From Caryophanales bacterium (lineage in GTDB: Bacteria > Bacillota_I > Bacilli_A > Izemoplasmatales > UBA1188): a DNA stretch of 53,668 nucleotides. The stretch spans positions 1 to 53,668 of the forward strand of contig JAEEXP010000006.1 of the NCBI GenBank assembly GCA_016287865.1, given 5' to 3'. This document shows, one piece after another, positions 14,301 through 21,948 of the stretch (position 1 is the stretch's first letter; each line of letters begins with the position of its first letter). The position numbers and the translations under genes are program-made. The notes under the pieces were generated by a model. That model ran no database searches. It was not told where the DNA came from and was given only the letters and a program-made list of their open reading frames with translations.

Positions 14301-15052
14301 AATATATCGGAATTGAAAAAGATAAATATATTAGTAATTATTTATCATTTGTAGTTGAAGCTATATTTAATGAAAGTAAAAATTTAGTAGCTTATGAGAA
14401 TTATGAAGAATGTGAAGAAACATCTTTATCTGCGTTCTTTAGATTCAAAGTAACTCTAGAAAGCAATAAGATGGTAAATATCACATCATCTGATGAAAAG
14501 TTAGGCTTATCTCATATAGTTGCGGAATATAGTGATGGCACATTTGGTTATATTTCAACTGAATTTAGAGTAGATAAATCTATTAAATATATCTATATAT
14601 CTAAAGGTTCTATGACTGATTCAGATTATAATCCATCTATTACTGTCTCATCATTTGATATATCTGAACCTTACACTGATGAATATATTAATAAATCAGT
14701 AAAGGTTAAGGGTTCAAATATCACTGTCTCATATGAGAGAATTTCAAAAGAAGATGGATATGAAATAATAATGGTTCCAACTGCGTATTCTAGCGAATGG
14801 AAATTAGTAGAAGGAAACGTTAAAGAAATCATCAGTGTAGATGGTGGATTTATTGGACTCATAGTTCCTAAGAATATTGATTCAAACAAGATTGTGCTTA
14901 AGTTCGTTCCTATGGGATTTAGAGTAGGTCTTGTGATAAGTTTAAGTACTGTGATGTTATATGTAATATCATTAATGTCTTATATAATAATAAAGAGAAA
15001 ACGTGGAGGAAAGAGAAATGAAGAAACTAACAATTCTAGTTCCAGCATTTAA
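11330..15052 (+). CDS. YfhO-family polytopic membrane protein (GT-C-like glycosyltransferase)
   Basis: 1240 aa, many TM segments with an N-terminal SDDIFQYYPMMIDF motif and a large C-terminal extracellular region ending in one TM; adjacent GT2 and GtrA genes. Confidence 0.8.
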   Translation: MIKRRLLILLLFLYFLFYNMLMEKNESIVNLKDNKKSSFTKLKAFFNNIFSNPFKTTLYTGCLIFSILLIYFFVILFGRNNFYAAFSDDIFQYYPMMIDFVNRIKNGTLGFFNYSNYLGASIFADTYYVPLDPFTFIILLLSYIMPTEVAMSLVELLKLTLGSMAFMLYLSYKGMKPKWVHLMGILFFSSSGITCFSCFSSFTSLAFYLPMSLNIAYWFKKGKWYFVPLYTSVVVLYNYYLAYTVFAFMAFSILFMLILDKEVWYKVIYKTLIYVGLIILGLFFSMVIFLPSTLYILKSTTRSVVEEGSSLKSLIMMFKNYLKLPIELFKSIGEFIKLLFNPRVSLLKNAYMYRDSFVGIRYAFHILSKERTIDGVTYYPAFFNKEVLYRIAGSIFVPSYPSAFYGYLESYFLEHASLYITGTGIFLSTYVLFLHDYKSKVYKWMYVVMIIFMSLPFFSYIFSANLSVLYTRWVNVVTIPLLLIASHALNETDLKGMNFKKTIIALVILMYFAFISIFHHYENLTNIAVKNNFSEELMLFEKRALESAIYLVVALAIMVILFGVFKDKSKKFKLIAFPIIGAAFIGVFLVLGLTLLSYFNKLGGIEIFDTRYVGSSPLYDRDSLIANQYMTFITLAVLILLVYFVKCNKKKLLIGLIAFEFIFSACLSFGAPVVNYGEEGTYKKTREVAKIVKANTPKDDLYRVYVDPSISNLERENLARFFNDKGTNQSIFHSFINASTDNVAGIILDKRDEGQANKEALNVYSYYLNVLLGYKYVVASVDSSFNNFDPYMFTEIYRDDNYIVLEFKDYEEFLVYDEFITLDSFNSIKSKINKLSRMNFLNKYGIVEEEFYDVIGSYLGKESENAINYIDKSQNKSFGSKVSVKEEYETKKMGDIYYKVFDIDLANSIDTRSYAINLYNIYNVEDLIANNGMYLEFDNGTIYYLQESNIRSMNGSTIHIPVYGWDNKDASINGDGVNIVKANGNNAPKVKYIGIEKDKYISNYLSFVVEAIFNESKNLVAYENYEECEETSLSAFFRFKVTLESNKMVNITSSDEKLGLSHIVAEYSDGTFGYISTEFRVDKSIKYIYISKGSMTDSDYNPSITVSSFDISEPYTDEYINKSVKVKGSNITVSYERISKEDGYEIIMVPTAYSSEWKLVEGNVKEIISVDGGFIGLIVPKNIDSNKIVLKFVPMGFRVGLVISLSTVMLYVISLMSYIIIKRKRGGKRNEETNNSSSSI

Positions 15053-15935
15053 TGAAGAAGGATGTATTAATCCTTTCTATGAAGCAGTTGAACCATTTCT
15101 AGATAATGGTAAATATGAATCTAGATATCTATTTATTGATGATGGTTCAAAAGATAATACTTTAAATGAAATAAAAGAATTAAGAAAGAAAGATAATAGA
15201 GTTCACTATATCTCATTATCTAGAAACTCAGGAAAAGAAGCAGCCTTAGAAGCAGGTCTTAAAGCATCGCTAGATCAAGACGCAGTTATTATGATGGATG
15301 CGGATTTACAACATCCACCATACTTAATTAAAGATATGCTTGAAAAGTATAGTGAAGGATATAAGATTGTATACACAAGACAAAGAAACAGAAAAGGTGA
15401 TTCATTCTTAAAGAAAGTTACCGCTAGAATGTTTTATAGTGTATTCAATAAATATAGTGATGTCCCACTAGAACAATCTTCTAAAGACTATATGCTTATT
15501 GATAAAGATGTTGTTAAGGCATTCCTTGATATGCCTGATAGATATCGTTTCACAAGAGGTATATTCTCTTATGTAGGATTTAAAAAGTATTGTTTAGAAT
15601 TTGATTTTGTTCAAAGAGAAATCGGTAAAACAAAATGGAATTTAAAGAAACTATATAAATATGGAATTAATGGATTGAATCAATTCTCAAATGTATTCCT
15701 TTTAGTTCCTAAGATGGTCGCATGGCTTTCGTTCCTCACAAGCATAGCTTCTATATTCTTATTCTGTTTTAATGTGATTGGACTTGAATCATTCTTAATT
15801 ATGCTTATTGTTCCATTCTTCTTTATGCTTACAAATATTGTTTTATATTGGATGATGTTTGTTCTTTATTCAACTAGAAGAGAAGCTATGAGAAGACCTA
15901 TATATTTTGTAGGAGAAACATCTTTAGATGAGTAA
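15018..15935 (+). CDS. Family 2 glycosyltransferase (CsbB/GtrB/DPM1-like) with C-terminal TM helices
   Basis: MKKLTILVPAFNEEGCI, IDDGSKDNT, ALEAGLK, MMDADLQHPP; start chosen after SD ggagga. Confidence 0.93.
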   Translation: MKKLTILVPAFNEEGCINPFYEAVEPFLDNGKYESRYLFIDDGSKDNTLNEIKELRKKDNRVHYISLSRNSGKEAALEAGLKASLDQDAVIMMDADLQHPPYLIKDMLEKYSEGYKIVYTRQRNRKGDSFLKKVTARMFYSVFNKYSDVPLEQSSKDYMLIDKDVVKAFLDMPDRYRFTRGIFSYVGFKKYCLEFDFVQREIGKTKWNLKKLYKYGINGLNQFSNVFLLVPKMVAWLSFLTSIASIFLFCFNVIGLESFLIMLIVPFFFMLTNIVLYWMMFVLYSTRREAMRRPIYFVGETSLDE

Positions 15936-16500
15936 GTTCTTTAAATGGATAAAGGCTAAATTCTTCAATAAATCATTCCTTTCATTTGTGATTATTGGAG
16001 TAATCAATACCCTTATTAATACATTCTTTGTGTGGTTTGTTTCTAAGGCATTTACTTGGATTGCGGGTAGAGAAATCCCTGCGGGTGATGCGCTATATGT
16101 TTGGAGCACTGGCGTAGCTACTTTTGTAGCTTATGTACTCGCATCACTCTTTAGTTATTTTGCGAATGCCCACTTCACATATAACCAAGATAAGAAAGAT
16201 GCACAAACATTCTTAGAGGCAGTTCTCTCATTCGCTTTAAGATATGGACTAACTTGGGTACTCACTTGGGCGTTTGGGTTACTTTTCACATTAATCCTAA
16301 AGAATACAAGTTTATCTCAAGAGACCATCACAACTATTGCGAACTTAGTCGCATCAGTTATTATGATTCCTCCATTCTATTTCATGCTTGGATTTGTATT
16401 TAAAAGAACCAAGAAAAGAATGGAAAAGAAAGAATCTACTGAAGAAGTTGTTATTGAAACTAAAGAAGAAGAAACTGAAGACGCTATTAATGAAAATTAA
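15928..16500 (+). CDS. GtrA-like flippase family membrane protein
   Basis: SFVIIGVINTLINTFFVWF...ASLFSYFANAHFTY pattern of GtrA family, four TM. Confidence 0.88.
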   Translation: MSKFFKWIKAKFFNKSFLSFVIIGVINTLINTFFVWFVSKAFTWIAGREIPAGDALYVWSTGVATFVAYVLASLFSYFANAHFTYNQDKKDAQTFLEAVLSFALRYGLTWVLTWAFGLLFTLILKNTSLSQETITTIANLVASVIMIPPFYFMLGFVFKRTKKRMEKKESTEEVVIETKEEETEDAINEN

Positions 16501-16503
16501 TAC

Positions 16504-16532
16504 TTGCAATAAAATCTCTTCTTTGATACAAT
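16504..16532 (+). promoter_or_regulatory. Sigma-A-type promoter for rpmE
   Basis: TTGCAA - 17 nt - TACAAT. Confidence 0.6.
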
Positions 16533-16551
16533 AATTTCGCACGAACTTTCT

Positions 16552-16570
16552 ATGGTGCCTAGAGTACCAT
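16552..16570 (+). promoter_or_regulatory. Hairpin in rpmE 5' leader (candidate L31 autoregulatory leader)
   Basis: ATGGTGC-CTAGA-GTACCAT, 7-bp stem just upstream of the SD. Confidence 0.55.
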
Positions 16571-16591
16571 GGTAGAAGGAGTTAAAAAGAT

Positions 16592-16813
16592 ATGAAAAAC
16601 GGAATCCATCCTAAGTATTATGAAGCAACAGTTACTTGCGTAACTTGTGGAAATACTTTCAAAACTGGTTCTACTAAACCAGAAATCAAAGTTGATACAT
16701 GTTCTAACTGCCACGCTTTCTATACTGGAAAACAAGCATTCACTGTTTCTGCTGGTAGAGTTGATAAATTCAACAAGAGATACGGTATCAAAAACGAAAA
16801 CGAAAAGAAATAG
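16592..16813 (+). CDS. rpmE: 50S ribosomal protein L31 (zinc-ribbon C+ type)
   Basis: [48 protein letters not shown]. Confidence 0.97.
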   Translation: MKNGIHPKYYEATVTCVTCGNTFKTGSTKPEIKVDTCSNCHAFYTGKQAFTVSAGRVDKFNKRYGIKNENEKK

Positions 16814-16817
16814 TAAT

Positions 16818-16855
16818 AAAACGAAAAAGCCCGATGAATTTCGGGCTTTCGTTTT
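16818..16855 (+). terminator. Terminator after rpmE
   Basis: AAAACGAAAAAGCCCGA-TGAATT-TCGGGCTTTCGTTTT. Confidence 0.85.
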
Positions 16856-16877
16856 ATAATAAGATAAGGAGATACTT

Positions 16878-17453
16878 ATGGGAACTATTGAAGTTATTTG
16901 CGGACCAATGTTTGCGGGAAAGACAGAAGAATTATTAAGAAGAACTAGACGTTTAGAATACGCGAAAAAGAATGTAGTACTTTTTAAGCCTATGATAGAT
17001 GATAGATATGAAAAGTCTTATATTGTTTCACATAATAAGAATAAAGCTTTGTCAGTAGTAATTAAAGAAGCGAAAGAAATGTTTGAATATGTGAAAGATG
17101 ATACTGATGCAGTAGTTATTGATGAATTCCAATTCTTAGGTGATGAGGCTGTAGATGTAATCATCAAGTTTAGAAATGATGGTAAAAGAGTAATTCTATC
17201 TGGCCTTGATAAAGACTTTAGAGATGAACCATTTGGAAATATGCCTAGAGTCCTTGCGGTTGCGGATCAAGTAACTAAATTAAGTGCTATCTGCGTTAAG
17301 TGTGGTAAAGACGCATATTGTACACAAAGACTCGTAGACGGTAAACCTGCTAATTATGATGAACCAATTGTTCTTGTTGGTGCTGCTGAATCATATGAAG
17401 CTAGATGCCATGAATGTCATGAAGTTCCTGGTAAAGTAAATAAATATGAATAA
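16878..17453 (+). CDS. tdk: Thymidine kinase
   Basis: GTIEVICGPMFAGKTEELLRR, IDEFQFL, CxxC zinc motifs. Confidence 0.96.
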   Translation: MGTIEVICGPMFAGKTEELLRRTRRLEYAKKNVVLFKPMIDDRYEKSYIVSHNKNKALSVVIKEAKEMFEYVKDDTDAVVIDEFQFLGDEAVDVIIKFRNDGKRVILSGLDKDFRDEPFGNMPRVLAVADQVTKLSAICVKCGKDAYCTQRLVDGKPANYDEPIVLVGAAESYEARCHECHEVPGKVNKYE

Positions 17454-17895
17454 TGATTTAGATAAGCTCTTTATGGCTGAAGCCATTAAAGAGGCTAAAC
17501 TTGCCTACAAAGAAAGAGAAGTTCCAGTAGGCGCAGTTATAGTAATAGATAATAAAATAGTCGCTAGAGGAAGAAATACAAGGATTAAAGACAATCTAGT
17601 GACATCACACGCAGAAATTAACGCAATTCTATCTTTGGAAAAAGAATTAAACCAAAGAATATTAGATAATGCGACCATATATGTAACACTTGAACCATGC
17701 CCAATGTGTGCCTACGCAATTATGGAATCACACATTAAAAGATTGGTCTATGGAACTGTAGATCCTAAAAGAGGTGCAATATCTACTTTAGATATTTTTA
17801 ATAAATCTTTGGGTTCAAAAGTTGAAGTATGTGGTAATATAGAAAAAGAAGAGTGTGAATCTCTTCTAAAGGAATTCTTTAAGGAATTAAGATAA
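17446..17895 (+). CDS. tadA: tRNA-specific adenosine deaminase
   Basis: HAEINAI and PCPMCAYAI motifs, EVPVGAVIV. Confidence 0.95.
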   Translation: MNNDLDKLFMAEAIKEAKLAYKEREVPVGAVIVIDNKIVARGRNTRIKDNLVTSHAEINAILSLEKELNQRILDNATIYVTLEPCPMCAYAIMESHIKRLVYGTVDPKRGAISTLDIFNKSLGSKVEVCGNIEKEECESLLKEFFKELR

Positions 17896-18003
17896 TCTCC
17901 TATGAAGTATCCTATTTCAAAGTACTTTAAGCGAATTGGGTCAGGTCTTGATCGAAGCAGCCCTAAGGTTAGATGCTTGTGAGATAGGATACTTGATAGG
18001 AGA
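17896..18003 (+). ncRNA. ffs: Signal recognition particle RNA, small bacterial type
   Basis: Core GGGTCAGG...AGCAGCCC, 19-bp closing stem TCTCCTATgAAGTATCCTAT/ATAGGATACTTgATAGGAGA with one G-G mismatch, terminal T-run; next to tadA as in many Firmicutes. Confidence 0.88.
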
Positions 18004-18064
18004 TTTTTATTTGTTTGTATAATATAATTAGATATATAAATAACAAGTTAAATAGGTGATAAAA

Positions 18065-18826
18065 ATGAAATTAAATGAAAGAATCGCTTATCTTAGAGAA
18101 TACAATAAGTTAAGTTTAGAAGACGTATCTAATAAATTAAATGTATCTGTAGATGCTTTAGAATCTTGGGAAGAAGGAGTTGTAGAACCAACTATAGAAG
18201 AACTATTACTCATTTCTGATTTCTATAAGATTAGTGTTGATGAATTAATAGGAAATAAAAAGTACGTTAATTCTAAAAACAAAGTATTCTATTTAGGATA
18301 TGAATATAAGAGCGAAAAGACTATAGGCTCAATGCCATTTATTCATATTAATGTTGGAAAAGGAAAGAAAGCTCGTGGCTTTATCGCTATAGGCAATGAC
18401 GCTAAAGGCGTAATTGCGATAGGTGGTAAGGCAGTTGGTGTATTCGCTGTAGGTGGTCTTGCCTTTGGCTTATTCGCACTTGGTGGAGTTGGAGTAGGAC
18501 TCTTATCTGTCTCAGGACTTGCGATTGCGCTTCTTATGAGTGTAGGCGGTATTGCGATTGCTCCATTTGCTGTAGGTGGTCTTGCTTTAGGCTTACTCGC
18601 TTTAGGTGGAATGTCTTGTGGACTATATTCAATAGGAGGACTTTCTTTAGGTAAGTTTGTCGCAGTAGGCGGATATGCCCAAGGTAATATAGCCATTGGT
18701 TATCAAACCAAAGGCCATATAACTCCTACTAGTTATACAAAAGAAAGTATTAGAAACTTAATACTTGAACATTATCCAAAAACATGGAAGTTTATAGTTG
18801 ATTTTATCTGTAGTTTCTTTAAATAA
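18065..18826 (+). CDS. XRE-family HTH protein with long glycine-rich decapeptide repeat domain
   Basis: MKLNERIAYLREYNKLSLEDVSNKLNVSVDALESWEEG HTH followed by about nine copies of a 10-residue unit ending GG (KAVGVFAVGG/LAFGLFALGG/...). Confidence 0.85.
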   Translation: MKLNERIAYLREYNKLSLEDVSNKLNVSVDALESWEEGVVEPTIEELLLISDFYKISVDELIGNKKYVNSKNKVFYLGYEYKSEKTIGSMPFIHINVGKGKKARGFIAIGNDAKGVIAIGGKAVGVFAVGGLAFGLFALGGVGVGLLSVSGLAIALLMSVGGIAIAPFAVGGLALGLLALGGMSCGLYSIGGLSLGKFVAVGGYAQGNIAIGYQTKGHITPTSYTKESIRNLILEHYPKTWKFIVDFICSFFK

Positions 18827-18853
18827 TATTATTAGATAATAAAAGGTGAATTT

Positions 18854-19396
18854 ATGAAAGAAAAGTTAAACATCTGGAAGCTAATAAAAACTATTGTTTA
18901 TATACTTCTTGCGATACTCGTTGTTGTATTTAGAGAATCTCTTGTTAGAGAAGTTGGATATCTAGTTGGTTCTTTAATGATGATGTATGGTATTGAAAAG
19001 GTAATAGTTTATATCGTAGAAAAGAAAGGAGTAAGTGATATATATTCACTCACTTGGGGTGCCACTGAAATACTTCTTGGTATTATTACCGCATTCTTAA
19101 TCGAAGAATATGACAATATTTGTGTCATTTGGGCTATTTGGGCAATCTTAAGAGAAGTAAAAGAAATAGAAGAAATAGTTATTGAGTTTAAAGAAAAGAA
19201 AGTAGTAGGAATATTAAGTATTATTGAATCAATTGTTCTTACAGTATTCTCGGTATTACTATTAATAGAACCAGGAGAACATCACGCAATGACTCATATC
19301 TATTTATTAAGTGTTGAGCTAATTACTACAGCGCTCTTCCCACAACTTGATTACTTTATTAAACATATAAGAAATAAAAAAGAAGCAAACCTCTAA
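18854..19396 (+). CDS. Polytopic membrane protein, DUF308/HdeD-like
   Basis: About six TM segments, HdeD-like spacing. Confidence 0.55.
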   Translation: MKEKLNIWKLIKTIVYILLAILVVVFRESLVREVGYLVGSLMMMYGIEKVIVYIVEKKGVSDIYSLTWGATEILLGIITAFLIEEYDNICVIWAIWAILREVKEIEEIVIEFKEKKVVGILSIIESIVLTVFSVLLLIEPGEHHAMTHIYLLSVELITTALFPQLDYFIKHIRNKKEANL

Positions 19397-19415
19397 AGTT
19401 TGCTTCTATTTTTTT
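19381..19415. terminator. Bidirectional terminator between convergent genes
   Basis: AGAAGCAAAC-CTCTAAA-GTTTGCTTCT-ATTTTTTT. Confidence 0.8.
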
Positions 19416-21184
19416 ACTTCAAAGAAGGATACAACACCTTCATCAAAATTAGTTACTCCATAATTAAATGAATGTTTCTCTAGGATTTCTTTAACTAAAT
19501 ATAATCCCATTCCAGTAGATGATTTATCAACGTCTTCCTTTTCTCTAAAGAATGGAAGCCAAATCTTGTTTAAGTTTTCTTCACTGATAAATGATCCGTA
19601 GTTTTTAACTTCAAATCTGAAACAGTCATTTAATTCTTGAATATTGATTTCTATCTTTCCGCCTTCATCTGTGTATTTAAACGCATTAGTTAAATAGTTA
19701 GAGACAACTTCTTTAATCATTCCTTTATCTGCGCTTATATAGACAGTTGAATCATACTTTTTAGCCATAGTGAATCTTTTCTTTTCATATAAAGGTTCAA
19801 GACTTGAAAGTATTTCATCTACTAACTCATTAAGATTAAATCTAACCATTTTAAGACCTGAGTCTTTATTAGTAGAAGTATTCTTATATGTATTAATAAT
19901 ATCTTTAATAATAGTAGTGGCTTTATCTACTTCGTCAAGAATTGTTTGATAACTTGCGTCTATCTCATCTTCCTTAATTATTCCATCCTCTAAAGCTTCA
20001 GCGGTAGCGCTTATAACCATAAGAGGTGTTTTAAGCTCATGAGATAATCTTGCGATAAATGTACTTCTTAAATCTGATTCCTTTTTAAGTTCATCATTTA
20101 ATTTTTCTAAAGCGTATTTTTGATTTTCAATTGATTCAACTTTTAATTTTGTATCAGTTTTAATTTGGTTTAGTGTGGTTTGAAGAGAAATTAATTCTCT
20201 GTTTTTAAATTTATAATTAGATAATTTATATTTACTATTACCCAGATTAATCATTTCTCTTTCAATATTTTTAATAGGATTTGAGAATGAACGGGCAATA
20301 TATAAGGCAATTAATACTGCGAATACTACAGAAACTAAGACGATATATCCATAGTAAGAAGAAATAGTTGAAAGAATTGATTGAGTTCTAACCATTGGGA
20401 AGATCGCAAGAACTATTTCTTCAACTCCAGCTTCTTTTAAAGATCGCGGAGTATAAATACTCTAAAGAATTGCATTAGTTTGGTCTAGATAGTAATAAGC
20501 ACTTGAATATGGTGATGGAGCTTGAGCTTTAAAGCTCTTTAGATATGACATATTCTTACTGATTGTGTCTATACCATTTTGAACAATATCCATCTTCTCA
20601 TATAGATAGTTTAAGTTATTAGGTTTTCTAACTTCATCAATAGTAGCACTATCTACTACAATATAATCTTCTTTAAGATTATTATTTGAGATAACTGAAA
20701 CACCATTAATAGTTAGTTTTTCAAAGATATATCTATTTTCTTCCTCTTTAAGCCAAGCACTTATAATGTCATCTTTTCTAATATCTATTGAGAAAGATGG
20801 GATGTGGGCAGTGATTTTATCAGTACCTACCATAAAATCTACTTCATAAGTAGTATATTTAGATTCCTTAACCTTATAAGAACCAGAAGAAGTATCGAGG
20901 AAGATAATATATCCACCAGTTTCATTAGTGAACTGTTCCTCATCCACTAAGATGTTTTGATTGTTTTTGTATTTTTCATTAAATTCATCAAGAAAAGACG
21001 ATACTTCTGAGTGATATTTATTAATCTCAGTATTTACATATCGTCCTTTAAAAGAGTAGTTAATTACTAAATACTCTATGATTATGAAAGATACAAGTAC
21101 AATTAAAACAATCGAGAAGAGTTGTGCCTGGAAAGACATATTATAAAAACCACCTCTCGATTTTTCGTTTTTATTCTTTTTCAA
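19406..21184 (-). pseudogene. Sensor histidine kinase interrupted by a single in-frame TAG (ORFs 20462..21184 and 19406..20395)
   Basis: N part: TM plus extracellular domain to LDQTNAIL-TAG; same frame continues SIYTPRSLKEAGVEEIVLAIFP-MVRTQSIL..., TM2, HAMP, HELKTPL H-box, HATPase. Confidence 0.8.
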
Positions 21185-21845
21185 ATTTATATCCTATACC
21201 AAATATAGTTGTGATAGTTGCGTTATCTCCAAGCATTTTTCTTAAACTCTTAACGTAAGTATCAATAATTCTATTTTCAATACCTTTGTCTCCCCAAAGG
21301 ATAAGAATTAATTGTTCTCTTGTGCAAGTCTTACCAGCGTTAAGCATTAAGTATTCAAGAAGCTTGAATTCAGTTTTAGTTAATTTAATTAATTGATCAT
21401 CAATGTAGCATTCAAGATTATTTCTAATGAGTTTAACTTTACCAACTTGAAGAATTTCTTCTCCACCTCTTTCTTTAAGAGATTTTCTTCTTTCAAGTAA
21501 GTTTCTAGTCTTCGCAAGAAGAATAGGAATTCTAAATGGTTTAGTAATATAGTCATCTATTTGAAGAGTATATCCTTTAAGGATATCTTGTTCTTCAGAT
21601 AGCGCACTCATCATAATTATTGGAGTGTCGTGTTCTTGTCTAATTCTTCTAGCTACTTCATATCCATCAAGTCCTGGAAGCATAATGTCAAGAACTACGA
21701 TGTCAGGTAAAAATTCTTTAAAAATATTAAAACCTTGTAGTCCGTCGAATGCTACCTTTACTTCAAAACCATCGTTTGAATAATATTTTTCTAAGATATA
21801 CGCATATCTTGATTCATCTTCAATAATTAAAATTTTATTTGCCAT
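21171..21845 (-). CDS. OmpR-family response regulator
   Basis: IIEDE, VVLDIMLPGLDG, ITKPF, winged-helix C-terminus. Confidence 0.95.
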   Translation of the reverse strand: MANKILIIEDESRYAYILEKYYSNDGFEVKVAFDGLQGFNIFKEFLPDIVVLDIMLPGLDGYEVARRIRQEHDTPIIMMSALSEEQDILKGYTLQIDDYITKPFRIPILLAKTRNLLERRKSLKERGGEEILQVGKVKLIRNNLECYIDDQLIKLTKTEFKLLEYLMLNAGKTCTREQLILILWGDKGIENRIIDTYVKSLRKMLGDNATITTIFGIGYKFEKE

Positions 21846-21948
21846 AAATAAGTACCTTCCTAAAAAGATTATAATATAAAAAATACTTTTCTTATCACAA
21901 TAATTTTTAATTATTGCGATTTGGTGGTATTATTTAGTAGGTGAAAAA

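Noticed and set aside
18343-18696. 117-aa proline-rich minus-strand ORF
   Set aside because: Antisense shadow of the glycine-rich repeat (GGT/GGC read as ACC/GCC)
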